A stretch of 60,000 nucleotides of DNA from Bolinopsis microptera (GCF_026151205.1 NC_087074.1:13065182-13125181); one strand, 5' to 3'; positions 21,447-33,778 are shown, numbered from the stretch's first letter. Program-made: numbers and translations. The notes: generated by a model not told the origin, from the sequence alone.

Positions 21447-24066
21447 CTACTTAACAAACGCCTTGACATAAGAAGTGTTAAGCTGCTCTAACAATAGAAA
21501 CATGATGACGGTGTGAGGTCCCAGTCGGGCGTAGTAAGGGGTAAATCCCTTCCACAAACTGAACACACCTTCGTTTCTTACTGTCTTCAGAAACACGTCC
21601 TGATGGATAATGGAGGATAAAACATGTAATGGTGGAATTAATAAAATGTTGAAATGTTACGTTGAATTGTTTAAAATACGAGGAGAAATGTAAGTAATAT
21701 GCCAGAAAATGAAAACTTACCACGGCTCCCTTGTACTCTGGCACACCGTTCACAACTTTCATGTTCTGTATTCTTGTCTTACAAATGTCTACAGGCATTG
21801 AGGCTAAGGTTGTTACCAAACCACTTATCATACTCGAGGCGAAATGACAAAAGATGTTATCCTTGAAATAACCTGCAAATGATTAGATTGAACTCAGAAG
21901 AATGTTATTGATTCTGTGTTCCGATGTCCTATTAAAAACACCAATAAGTTCAGAGAAGGTCTCAATACTGACTGTAACACACTCAATTTAGATAGAATTC
22001 CTTGCAATGGATTATTATATATATAAAATGCAAGAATATTAAAAGTTAAAATCAGTGTTAACCTGAAGCAAGAAGCTCCTCCTTAGCGCTTGAGTACGTG
22101 ACTAATTGAGCGATGTTAACAACCATAGCACGTGATACAGTCGGTCCACAGCCCTGTAATACATTTATTTATTGTTTTGTTTATTTATTGTTTTGTTTAT
22201 TTATTGTATTTGCTTATTTATAATTCGTCATAACTTATTCACTATTCAGCTAGTACATATATTCAAACAACAGATTTTCTATATTTGGTCTTATTGCTCC
22301 ATTCATTGTTGAATAACAACGTCGTTTTTAGAGTGGGCTGGTCATATAGTGAATATACTACTTGAAAACAAAATACGTTCTGCATATGAATGGTTTATGT
22401 CACAAACGTTTAGGGGATATATAAATAAGATAAGCTACAACAGATGAAATAAAATATACAGTCCATGAGATCTGATTTTAATAAAGTAAACTTGGATTCA
22501 CATACCCTCCAGAGTGTGAACAGTCCTTCCTCTTTAGTGATCCGAGAAAATGCATTGAACACATTTTTGTAATTCCTCCTCTTCTGAGGGGGTAGTGATC
22601 CATCTGAAAAAGAGAGTCTTGTGAAAATGTTTGGAAAACGTAAGCTGCTAATTGCTAAAATATTAGACATTAAAGTACATAAGGATTTAATAATAATATA
22701 ATAAGGAGATTCTAAAATAAAGTACCCTCGACCTCCTAGCAGGTCCCTTTGCCAACCCAGCATTCTTCAAAGAAGGTTCATACCATGGACGAACACTAAC
22801 CTGCTGTCATTCTGATGAGAGATATCTCCGCTGGTGTTCCAATAAATGAACCGATCCCTCCAGCTGTCAGCGCTGAAACAATCAATTTTTTAATAACTTT
22901 GTTTCTTAAAAGTAAAATTACATTTGAATGTATGTACCATAAAAGCAACATACAATTTTATGAACGGGTCGCCAGTTTCTTGATTGTTCATCAATCATCA
23001 TTCAAACGAACCTAACACTGAGTCTCTCCAGCCTCAATCACGGAACAAGTTTCAACAAATTATCTTCTCAAACTCAGAACTTACCGCATCCAGCCTTAGT
23101 GAAGAAACCAGGCGGTTTACCGTCCGGTCCGGAGAACTTCTCGAAGAGAGTAGTGTAAATACCAACACGTGTTGTTGTGTACATGATCTGTCTCGCTAAT
23201 CCTGCTGATAACCTGTTGAAGGTCAGTGTTACAAAACAGGGCTAAACTTGCGGAAATTCTGGGTATTTTGGATATGTTCAAGGGGAATAAACTTATAATA
23301 AAATCTTGAATTTCCCGAGACACTAGACAGTCAAAGCAAACTCATTTTAATCTTTATTATTATATTGAATATTCCTTACTATCGATGTTCTGTTCACCTA
23401 CTTTAGTCCTTAATGCTCGGATTGATCTAATTACATTTTGCTTACTAAAAAGTCTGCGATCAAACAAGTAAATAATGTAATATAGGACAAGTACGACTTT
23501 CTACAGATTTTGTATCCAGTGCTGTCTTCGTGATTATTTTGCAGGATTTGTAATTCTGTGTTCGGTCGAACTGCTTTCTCGATGCTTATTGCTTAAGTTC
23601 TTGACAACTCGATTTCTTATGCTAACCTAATTTAAAAGTAAACAGTGTTCTATTGTTCTATTCAATAAGAGATCTACGATTCTACACCTACCCTTTGTAT
23701 AGCCCAGAAAATCCCTCCGTCTTAAAAACTGAAATTCCTGCATGAAACACAGTGCGATGAGCTCGAGCAGCGCCTCCTTCTCCGCTAAGCTGCATTCTGT
23801 TCTTAAGAAGATCCAGTGGCTGCACCACGACTGTGGCCCCCATTCTGTGGGCGGGTGTTGGTTAGTTTATATTTAGTAAGTAATGGTAGGTGTTTACTGG
23901 TTGGCTAGCTTTTCTTTTAAAATTCCACTTCTAGTACATCTTTAGATAAGCATAACATGAATATTAAATTCACCTAAGTTATGTAAACAAAACTTGAACT
24001 AACTTACCCTGAAATGCCACCAAAAGCGAACTTTACTGGCTTTGGTATATTCTGATTGGAAGCCAT
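21447..24066 (-). CDS. SLC25A11: Mitochondrial 2-oxoglutarate/malate carrier (SLC25A11-like), complete, 8 exons
   Basis: Exons in coding order: 24066-24008, 23844-23692, 23212-23085, 22872-22801, 22603-22506, 22153-22063, 21872-21721, 21599-21447. All have GT/AG borders and compatible phases, summing to 906 bases (301 residues plus stop). The three carrier repeats each show the PX[D/E]XX[K/R] signature: PLDLLKNRM near residue 29, PAEISLIRM near 127, PVDICKTRIQ near 227. Stretches such as TTTRVGIYTTLFEK and KGFTPYYARLGPHTV match the oxoglutarate/malate carrier better than other SLC25 members. It exchanges oxoglutarate for malate across the inner mitochondrial membrane, in the malate-aspartate shuttle. 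Length is close to the vertebrate protein (about 314). There is no cleavable presequence, as usual for this family. The start is the only ATG, just upstream of the first repeat. Confidence 0.93.
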
Positions 24067-24622
24067 GTCTGTGAAGATAGTGTTTTAATATCATTCACAA
24101 GTAAACAGATGGAAATATTTAATGGTTATTGGGATCACGTCACCGAACATGAAAGATGTGAACAATTTTAGGATTCATTGAAGACAATTACTTTCTGTGG
24201 TCAAAATTGATTAAAATATCATCACATCGCGATATAACAACAGCATCAAAATATTCATTCGACTGTGGAAGCAGCAATAAAAATATGAATTAATGGTGTA
24301 AATGCGATGAATAACTGCGTCCGCTTAAATAAGAATATAATATATCAATCATAAAGCTTTAACTTGGTCAAATAAAAAATTACAGAAATAACTGTTTCCA
24401 ATCGAGCAAGCTGCAATTCAGGGTGCAATTGGGTGTGGTACAAATATAGAGGTGTACATAACAAGAAACTCACTAACTCAGTTTCTTAGAAATTGTCCCA
24501 TATCTATTGTCTTATAACTCGCGAACTCTCTTGAGTATACATTGGTACATTGGTTGGAGGGGAACGTCACGACGACATATTCATTACAAAGATAACTCTT
24601 TTGTATGATAGGATCTGCGGCT

Positions 24623-27600
24623 TCAATGCCGCCGATCGCGTCTAGGAGGAGGAGATCTAGATCTGTCTCTACGAGGGGACCTGTCTCTTCTGGGAGACCT
24701 GCCTCTGTCATCACGTCTTGGAGATCTCCCTCTGTCGTCTCTTCTCGGGGATCTTTCCCTTTCTTCTCTATGCCTCCTCGGAGATCTTTCTCGTTTCCTC
24801 TCTGGAGTCGGGCTCCTTCTCTTACGCTCAGGGGGTCGGACTTCGTCTCCGTTTCTCTTTCTCAGGCGAAACACTTCTTCTCCTTTTAGGCGGAGTTCTG
24901 CTTCTTCTTCTGGGAGGAGGTGAACCGCGTGGTTTGGACACGGGCGGAGACCTGCGTGTCAATATCGGGGATTTTCTGGGTGATTTCCTCATGTTCAGTT
25001 TGGCACGAGGCTCGGAGTAAACATAGTCGGGTAACTCGTCGTCGTCGCTTGAAGCATCCATCAAATCATCGTCTAAAGCACTGACTCGCGGTTCGAGCAG
25101 ATTAGTTTCCTCTAGAACGTACCTGAATGTTCTATATGAGTAAATCAGTAAATGTAGTATGTACATACAAAAACGGCACAAATATAGGCGTCATCTTAAT
25201 TCATGGGTTAGTTTATTCGAGGATGTTTGTAAATGAACTATATGTAATGAAGATGCATCAGCTGCCCAGTGACCAGGTTCCAGTGTATTTCATATCAAAT
25301 CTTCGCCGGAAACAGCATAACTTAACAAGGTATTAAAATTACGGCATTTCCTTAATTATATAGACACGTAAATAAGATATGTCGTGCGCGCACCTTTACA
25401 TATGCTGATTTCCATCGCGTCGCTGCAAAACGTTATAAAATTCACGAGCAATGTGTGACAGAAAATTAAATTGGCAATCATACCTTAGCTGTATCCTAGG
25501 CAATGTCTGACCGATCCACGATTCTTCAGTGAGTAGACTTTCTACATATTCGTCAACATGTGATAGTTCGAAAACACCATTACGATTCTTTACTTTTATC
25601 TGAAGATTGGTTTTCAGTTGGACAGACAGTAGTGTGGCCAGCAGCAGGAGGTGACCGGGATTCCCGGTCCCGGTCCCGGTTAATTCAGGATTCTTGGTCC
25701 CAGTCCCGGTCCCGGTCAATCACTCAAATTTGCCGGGATTTTGACCGGGATCTTTTACATAATTTCATTCACTGTGATTTTAAGTTTTTACTTTCATTCA
25801 TTGTGAATTTCAACTTTAAACCACCTCTGAGCCAAATAAAACAATGTTTAAAATTGCTAAACAAGTTTACTAGTTTAGGTAACTTATATCGTTACATAAC
25901 TCATAAGTGCAAACTAACATCAAGTTTTCAACTCGGGCTACGCCCAATTGTCAATTGGAATTGGAGAATGAAACTGTTGAATAATTTGAGGGATCATTGA
26001 TCGAGGAATGAGGAATGAGGGTGAACTTGAGCAGTGGCGTAACGAAAGGCCCTGCTGACCCCGCTGTGCAGGGGGCGCCGTCTTAGGGGGGCGCCAAATC
26101 GTCGTTTGAATGTGGGACAATTTCGAAAACTTAACTAATGTACTAGCAAAACTGCGCGTTTTGGTCTAGATACACACTTTTTTAGAGATTTTACCGGCGT
26201 ATTCTTTAAAATCACCTAATTTGTTCAATTTTAGGGAGGGCACCAAAAGGGGAGGGGGCGCCAACAGGGGGGCGCTTTTTTCGGCAGGGGGCGCCAACAG
26301 GCAACGTTACGCCACTGAACTTGAGTAATCAGTACATGAACATTATTGGTGTAGTACATTAGGCCCATGCCCCATATTGACGGTTTTTTTTTCAATTATA
26401 ATGTAAATGAAAGTTGCAGCTTTCAATATGAGAATACCAGTTTTGGTCCCGGTCATCCCGGTCATCCCGGTCAAATCCCGGTCATCCCGGTCAAATCCTG
26501 GTCATCCCGGTCAAATCCCGGTCATCCCGGTAAAATTGGATTGTTGGTCCCGGTCCCGGTCCCGGTCCCGGTAAGATAGAAATCCCAGAAATTATTGGTC
26601 CGGTCCCGGTCCCGGTCACGGTAAATTGATAATCTCAGTCCCGGTCCCGGTCCCGGTCCCGGTCAAGTCACATTTTGTATCCCGGTCCCGGTCCCGGTCC
26701 CAGTCAGGCCTAAAATCATGTCCCGGTCACCTCCTGGCCAGCAGCCAGAAGAGTATGTTGAGTTAAGGTAACCAACCGACGTTAAATCATGGTATTCAAG
26801 TTTCTGATAAGGACATAAAATTTTATGATTAGGACATAAAATGTATGATAAGGACATAAAATTCCGGTCATTAAAAGTGAGTCGGTAATAAATATCCCAT
26901 AATGTTTGGTCACTGATTATATAAGGTCGCTTCGAAAATCACTGATCAGATTTAACAATTCTAAATAATTTCAACACAAACCTTTCTGTAGTCATTATAA
27001 AGTGGTTCCAGATAATTATAACAGTCAATAGCAGTCCCAGTTAACCGTAGATAGTAGGCTCCCAAACATCGCACATACCTGCAATACAGCGGGTTATGTT
27101 ATCCATTTGAGTTTTACCGGCATGAAAAACACATTATATTATAGACTTTTTAAATTATTGTACTTGTACTGTACTTATACTGCTCGGACTCCTGGGTAGT
27201 ACAAACTCAGCAGCCACCCGAACGAGCATATAATACCACATAATATGACATATAAAACACATGAACCGGAACATACTTTAATCAAATATTACACAATTTC
27301 ATTCCCTTGGGGATCTAAACTGTTAATTTCATGCCTGATACCAATTTTAACCTCTTTCAAGTTAGAATATTATGCCAAAACCGTTTGGCATATTTAATTT
27401 ATATACACAAATCTTGAATTCCGAACGACCGAACTGGAACACTGGCAAGAAATTCGTTATTATTTCTTTGATCTCAATGCCAAGAGGCACTACGTAAATT
27501 TTGTTCCTACTATTTTTCTGAGAAATTAATTTTACCTTCTTAGAAATTTTTCTCATAATTATAACGTTTTGAGTTAACAATAAAAAAGAGACCACTATTC

Positions 27601-30600
27601 GCAGATTATAACGATTTGAGTTAACAAAAAAAAAGAGGGACCACAATTTGCAGATTATAACGTTTTGAGATAACAATAAAAAAGAGAGACCACAATTTTA
27701 GATTATAACGTTTTGAGTAAACAATAAAAAAGAGAGACCACAATTTTCAGATTATAACGTTTTGAGTTAACAATAAAAAGAGAGACCATAATTTGCAGAT
27801 TTCACAACAGCTACATCACAACGTCATGCTGTCGTCGTTAGGCGCCCTACCCTCATTGAATTATAGTATCGTTGTACAATCATTTTGGTAGTTCCAGTTC
27901 TGCAGGGACAGTGGAACTGGTATTTGTTAAAAGCAAAAAGTATAGTTCGGATGACGCTAAAGCGCTAAGAGACCCATTTTTGAAGATGATTGTGTAGATA
28001 ATGCATTTGTGATTAGTCATTAGCTCATTAGGCTATGTTAAAAAGTTTCAGACGTCATCTCCACTACTTTGATGAGGGAGTTATGTGCCTCGCCGGGCTA
28101 AAGTAGTGGATGACCTTGCTGTACGGCAAGTTAAACAAGGATCTGAAACTACTAGGTTCCGTACAGACTCAACTCTGCACCCGTGTCAATATGTTCATTA
28201 TATGCAAGCCTCTTGATTTATAATCACCGAGTCTAGTAATTGTTTAAGAGAGTTCTCTGGCAGTTACGAAACTCGAGAGACTGTGGGATACTGAAGGGAA
28301 AGGAAGCAGTTCTAACGAGCTCTTCTCAAACACAAGGATATAACTTGTGAACTCGGCTAGTATATATGAAACATTTGTCATGGAGATGTAGAGGGAGTTA
28401 TGTGCCTCGCCGGGCTAAAGTAGTGGATGACCTTGCTGTACGGCAAGTTAAACAAGGATCTGAAACTACTAGGTTCCGTACAGACTCAACTCTGCACCCG
28501 TGTCAATATGTTCATTATATGCAAGCCTCTTGATTTATAATGAAGTTAGATGATCATTTAAGGATTCCGGAAATTTACCGCAAATTGTTTTTCCGTCATG
28601 AAGATCGCAATTGAGATTGCTGTTATTTTTGATAGCCGATTATTTTAAATACCCATTTTGTGAATCAGGTTTCTGTGAAATGGTACAATCTTCCTGTGCA
28701 GGCTGCACAGTGCAGCTACTGTGCAGGCTGCACAGTGAGCTCACATAGTAGGTCACGTATTCTGTGCAGCTCAGGTATACTAGCTGGTTTAAAAGTTCAA
28801 AATTCAAAAATTGTTCATGAACGGCCAAGCCCAAATTGGCCGAAAATTGCTATTAACCACTCGCGATTTTTATTAAATTTGAGACCTATTGTTCATGTTA
28901 GAAGCTTTTGTTTCTCCTTAATAAATGTAATAGATTTTGTAAGTAATTAGTTTTAAATAAATATATTATACATGTAACGTTCGCGTTATTGTCTGCCCAG
29001 AATAGGTGTGAAAAATATAATATACCGGAAGACTTAAAACCACAGAAATAAAGAATGAACTAAGCTTAACATTATTTGAGGGAGTTAGTAACTCCGAGTT
29101 ACAGAAACAAAACACAAACAGAACAGAACAGCAAGAAATCTCACATAACTGTAACAATTTCAGCATATATAATACTAAATCTGAATATTTGGAATATTCT
29201 AGATATCCTAAACAACTCGGGAGTCGGGAATAATAAAATCCAAATACTTTAATAAACTTACTTGTAATCTTCATTTCTGATGAATTCGATAATGATATCC
29301 TTCTCCGGTTGTATCTGCAGCATTTTGAGGATCAGGCAGAGGAAGGGAGTTGGTTTTATGTTTCCTCCGTACGTACCGCCAATGTACCTGAACAGGACGT
29401 AATGGATTATGAAGCTTTGTGAAATGGTACTTTTGAGTTTTGACTTTTGAATAAGCGAGAATTCGACTTCCGCAACTCCGTTGCTATACCGTTAAAACAA
29501 GTAACTATGAAAAATAAGTATCTATGGAAACAGTCCTAGCTATGAAAAATAAGTAACTATGAAAAATAAGTAACTATGGAAACACTCCTAACTATGGAAA
29601 CAGTCCTAGAATAAAGCGAAGATTCATCATTAGAGTTGGCAGGTAATTGATCTGATATCGAAGGTAATATAATTAGCTGCCAAGATGCCCTACATGATAT
29701 AATGAACCATGATAAGTAAATGTACTGATTAGGTCAATTTTACACAACGTAGCCCCCTACAATCTGGTTATATGATGCGTGTACTCAGACATGGGACAAC
29801 TTGGTATTGCGTCATGGTAAATACATTATATTTTGTAAATTACATTATGCATGAGCCACAAGACACAATGTTTAAAACAAAGAGTTGCAGAAATCATGTA
29901 TGCTAAAATAAAAATACATCGTCACAATTGCTATGTACGGAATCTGATAAAATCTAGTTGTAAAAGAGCACCTGCAATTCATACAAAGAATATTCTAGAA
30001 GCATCTAGAAGTCCTCGCTGTGTACACTATGGTATGATTCTATAGTGATACCGCAACCCGCCAACCGTGGTCTGTGAGGATAATTCTACTCTCTGATGAT
30101 TCTATATAATTGAGGCGAAGTTCTTTTTGGGCTAGGGCCCAGTCCCCACTTAATATTTTTTGGTTTAAAGTTTAAACGTCCGCTATCTACTAATTACTAT
30201 CTTACTATATATAAAGCGAGACGATATATATATATATGTGTATATATCCGTGCCATTTTACTGACACCACGGCATCTACTTTAACGCGACTTTCCGCAAA
30301 AACCGTTAAACATATACAACTGAAACTTTTGTTGACTGGGTCAAATGCTTTAATGGCCTTCAAATCAGCATGAAAAAATAAAAAATTGGCCAAGGAATAA
30401 TAATTTTAGTGCCCAAAATGTGGACTCTCAAGTGGTGTCAAAAACGCGAATTAAATAGGTAATAATTATTTTAGTCTCTCGAGTCTTGACACCACTTCAG
30501 GGTTAGACGGGTTCCTGCTAGTCCCTATTAATGTATGTAAACTACATTTACTAAGTTACTAATAGTAGCAATTGTTACAACTGCTGATCCAGAATGTTCT

Positions 30601-31362
30601 AGAAGCAACAAATTTCGGGTCTGAGAACAGAAATACCCCAGCTTTGGTCGAAGGTTGTGAAAATAGTGTGTCGATGCTGTGTGAACGAATCTTCAGCACA
30701 TCAACCAAAGGAAAATCACGATTTTAAGTTTTAACTCATTAGTTCACAAGTACCATATCACACAAGTGTTATATTGGCTCACACATCTTTGATATAAGAG
30801 TGTAATGTATAATATTCAGTATTCATCTATCAGGAACTTGATGGTCCAGCACAGGTTGGGGTGTTATCGAGTGTGTCCAAGTATGAATATTGCCGAGAAG
30901 CCGAGAGGTTGGATTTGTATGACTTTGACGGACATTTATAATCGATGTTCGTCAATATTATTTAATCAAACTAGCTGCAGGAAAGGCCGACAAAACCCGC
31001 AAACTTAGTTGTCCAATTCGCCGATCCCGTTGAAGTCCACTAGAAACGACCATACCAAGACATCATATTTCATTCAAGCTCATAATACTTATTTTACTAT
31101 GTGATGTGAGAAGTGTTCTAAAGGGAAAACAGTATATATATCTATATACATATAATGTGAATTCTTTAAAACAGTTGTTTGCGTCTTAAATAACTTACTT
31201 TAAGTCCATTGCTTTGTCAACAATAAGCTCAGCAGTCAAAGCAAAACATTCTTCTTTCCAAAACTTCGACTCGTATACTCTGGTTCTGGTAATCTTTTCT
31301 ATGATATACTGAGGATTTGTGCCCTTGATAGTCACTGCGTCCTTGACAGTTCTGTTCGCCAT
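24623..31362 (-). CDS. PRPF38A: Pre-mRNA splicing factor 38A-like (PRPF38A), 5 exons, one apparent frameshift in the RS tail
   Basis: Exons in coding order: 31362-31199, 29387-29262, 27078-26982, 25599-25484, 25122-24623. The frame starts MANRTVKDAVTIKGTNPQY. The PRP38 domain follows: GGNIKPTPFLCLILKMLQIQ, RLTGTAIDCYNYLEPLYNDY, NRNGVFELSHVDEYVESLL, and RYVLEETNLLEPRVSALDDD. After an acidic patch comes a long Arg/Ser/Pro tail with RRSPTP and ERSPRRDDRGRSPRR repeats. PRP38 proteins join the spliceosome with the tri-snRNP and are needed for its activation in the nucleus. As given, the last exon meets a TGA at 24828-24830 right after a C5 run (24831-24835 on the plus strand as G5). Reading one base fewer continues the RS repeats to a stop at 24623-24625, total about 334 residues. 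I treat this as a likely sequence error; the uncorrected product would be 265 residues. Confidence 0.9.
25634..25755. repeat. CCCGGT hexamer array in PRPF38A intron 3, left cluster
   Basis: Repeated CCCGGT with interruptions. It begins with CAGGAGGTGACCGGGA, whose inverted form TCCCGGTCACCTCCTGG occurs at 26720-26736 near the end of the right cluster, so both clusters could belong to one element. Confidence 0.75.
26032..26317. mobile_element. hAT-type MITE with 8-bp target duplication
   Basis: 286 bp bounded by CAGTGGCGTAACG and its exact inverse CGTTACGCCACTG. The flanks are the direct repeat AACTTGAG (26024-26031 and 26318-26325). CAGTGG-type ends with an 8-bp duplication are characteristic of hAT elements. 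The interior is GGGGGCGCC-rich and has no transposase. It lies in the intron between PRPF38A exons 3 and 4. Confidence 0.92.
26437..26740. repeat. CCCGGT minisatellite in PRPF38A intron 3, right cluster
   Basis: Two nested periods are visible: a longer unit around CATCCCGGTCAAATCCCGGT (26453-26530), and then runs of pure CCCGGT separated by short AT-rich breaks. No coding potential. Confidence 0.8.
26805..26865. repeat. Short tandem repeat of AAGGACATAAAAT
   Basis: Three imperfect copies of an 18-19 bp unit containing GGACATAAAAT. Confidence 0.65.
27553..27803. repeat. 48-bp minisatellite, about five copies
   Basis: The unit starts GATTATAACGTTTTGAGTTA and contains AGAGAGACCACAATTTGCA. Copies begin near 27557, 27605, 27654, 27702 and 27749, with small length changes in A runs. 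It lies in the PRPF38A intron between exons 2 and 3. Confidence 0.85.
28074..28224. repeat. 151-bp direct repeat, copy 1
   Basis: Starts GAGGGAGTTATGTGCCTCGC and is repeated without a difference that I could find at 28391-28541, 317 bp downstream. It is less AT-rich than the surrounding intron. I do not recognise it; a SINE or part of a small tandem duplication is possible. Confidence 0.88.
28391..28541. repeat. 151-bp direct repeat, copy 2
   Basis: Second copy of 28074-28224. Flanking bases differ after the final TTTATAAT. Confidence 0.88.
28694..28775. repeat. Palindromic CTGTGCAGGCTGCACAG cluster
   Basis: TGTGCAGGCTGCACAGTG occurs twice in close succession (28696 and 28721), followed by TGTGCAGCTCAGG. 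Each copy is itself nearly self-complementary. Confidence 0.7.
29495..29612. repeat. Tandem repeat of AAGTAACTATGAAAAAT / CTATGGAAACAGTCCTA
   Basis: Alternating copies of two related short units within the PRPF38A intron between exons 1 and 2. Confidence 0.75.
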
Positions 31363-32047
31363 TCTGAACTATTTGTGTTCTTAATTAAGAGGTTATAATT
31401 ATAGTGCAGACTCAAAAACTGCAGAATGCAGAAAAAATAAATCGACAATTCAATTTTGTGATTTTTTATAAGTCGATTGATCACTGAATAGATTAGATCA
31501 TGAGATGCAGTTAAAATCAGGTGATATCGGGAACGAAGCCTAAAGAAAAACTACCATCAATAAGTTAAACAAAAGATTGAGTATATAATTACAAAGTTTA
31601 GTTTACGAGCACGATCAAGGTAAGCACAAAGGGGTCCAGTGAGAACTTTCAACATCAGATAATTCGAGGATGAGTCTAGTGTCCTACAGTAGGGTCTCAT
31701 AATTATGACGCAATCAAATTTTTTGGTACGCTAAAATACAGTAAAACTCCGATTCGCTGCCCCCGATTTACACCGAATTTTTCTTTAAAAATATTGCTTG
31801 TACGCATTTCAGGCCTTATCCCATTAATGACTAATTTAGGAACCCAAAACCGAAACCCCGATTTACCGCAGGTTTTACCCTTCCCAAGTACGCAGTTAAT
31901 CCGGGTTTTACTGTACAAGTTGCAAAATGTTCAATGCGCCAATAACCACGACAGCCCGCTGCACTGAACGATTGAAATTCTATACGATACCGTCAATCTC
32001 TCTATCAACACTATCAGTTTGACGGTACCGATTAACTAATTGGAATA

Positions 32048-33778
32048 TTAATAGGGTAAAGGACCCTTGCCCTCAGGGGCAATGTGAAGTCCGAGCTCAT
32101 CGGGTGTTTTAATTCCAAGTTCCTCCATGACTGGTGCGAGCTCTTGTAAAACCCATTGATACACGACAGGGTCCTTGGGGATCTTATTCTTTATTCCTTC
32201 CAATAGCCTGCGGACAAATGGTGAAATGTTTTAAACTTTTACCAGGGATGGTAAACATATTGATTCCTTATTTTCATTGATTGCAGATTTGTTAAAAGCG
32301 GCAAACTTAGAACTAAATGAAGAATATAATATAAGGGCCCAATATAAGCACGATATCACGTAAGCACTTTCCCAGTTTAGTACCTGAGAGTCATAGGGTA
32401 ATCGTTGAGTCTCCTACAAGCGTAGAACATCTGCTCCACCAGAGCCGGTTCTGGGATCATATCCAGATCGTGGACGATATTGCAACCTCGCCTCAACTCG
32501 AAGATATCCAGAAGAGGGTTGTTGAAGAAGTGAAGCCACATGGCATCAAACTGCTCCTCCGGCAAGTTGTCACTTCTTAGAGTCCCGTACTTTCTCCAGA
32601 AGAGGTAAGCTTCGTTGACGGCAGGAATTTCGTATTTGTAACGCCACAGATCGGGGGTTGGTCCACTTTCACCGACATCAGTGCCTGGTAGGACGAGGAT
32701 ATCAGTTCAGTAAAAACTTGTATTTAAAACTTTTGATGAGTTAATTTTTGTAAGTAATGAAAAGCGTATTCTCGTTATATAATGTAATGTATTTTTATTG
32801 TAAAAGTAAAATATAATAGAAACAGAAATTTGCAGTTAAAAGCAGGTACCTTTAACTTTGTAAACTTCATCAGCCCCTTTTGGGTAGACCAGGGAACTCG
32901 AACCCGTCAAGCCAGATATCAATAGGTCCTTTTTCAGAATCAGCTGGTATCACTTCTACCAAATCCCTGAGAGAAACAGAACTAATTAGGTATGTAAAGG
33001 GATGGATCATTCTCGTGAGTTTTGTGATTTAATTACGGAAAAACTTGTGCCAAGTGCACTTAAATTTCATCAAGTTTAAATACTAAAACACTGAGAATAA
33101 TTTGAATAAATTATGCAAAGCTGTAAAGAAGCGTCTAGAACAATGTGTATAACTTAGGAAGACATAAATGGAATAAATAGCATGCAATAAATCGACAAGA
33201 CGTCATGATTTGTACTAAGCGCAATTTGTATTATTTCACGAACATGACGGCAAAATCTAGCGCTTTTTTTCCAGTTCTGGAAGACTTGAACCTTACAAAA
33301 TATTAGTTCAAAGCTAAACTGTTGTAACTCTAACTATTTATTTAGATAAGCAAACGACTTCTATTACTCACATGACAGACGTCAAATTTCCACCATGGCA
33401 CCTTAGCCAAATAAACACTAAGCAGGTATAAAATGGCAGTGAAACGATCATAATAAACATTATAAAAACATACTGCACTCACGCAATAGTAAGATCTCCA
33501 TCGTAGCAAGCATCCCTGCAGTGAAAGTAAGGAAACTTTACCACCTCCCCAGTAACAGCATGTACTCCAGTCTCAGCAGGAGGGGGGTCCTTGAAGTTGA
33601 TTCCGGGGATCGGGTGGGACTCTGTCTTGTGGTAATCGTAACCGGGGATGGGGTTCAGTTGGTCAGAGTAACTGGGAATGCTAGTCACTGTCGGTTGTAC
33701 CTTGGTGACCTCAGATAGAGTTCGCAGGCCCATGGGAAGTACCCGAGTGTTGAGAAGCTTTTTTATCAGGGCAGACAT
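32048..33778 (-). CDS. COX5A: Cytochrome c oxidase subunit 5A-like with long N-terminal extension, 4 exons, one apparent frameshift
   Basis: Exons in coding order: 33778-33483, 32966-32850, 32684-32384, 32207-32048. They sum to 874 bases. Removing one base from the AAAAGGGG run in exon 2 (plus strand 32874-32881) gives 873, and joins the frames of exons 1-2 to those of exons 3-4 (290 residues). The C-terminal ~115 residues match COX5A: FFNNPLLDIFELRRG, MIPEPALVEQMFYACRRLND, VVYQWVLQELAPVMEELGIK and TPDELGLH. COX5A is a nuclear-encoded subunit of respiratory complex IV on the matrix side. The first residues (MSALIKKLLNTRVLPMGLRT) look like a mitochondrial presequence. Between presequence and COX5A core lie about 150 residues that vertebrate COX5A lacks, including FPYFHCRDACYDGDLTIADL and DLWRYKYEIPAVNEAYLFWR. 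I do not recognise them. As written, exon 2 stops after LPKRG. Confidence 0.88.

Noticed and set aside
27553-27803. CRISPR-like appearance of regularly spaced repeats
   Set aside because: The repeats are contiguous 48-bp units without unique spacers, in a eukaryotic intron; it is a minisatellite.
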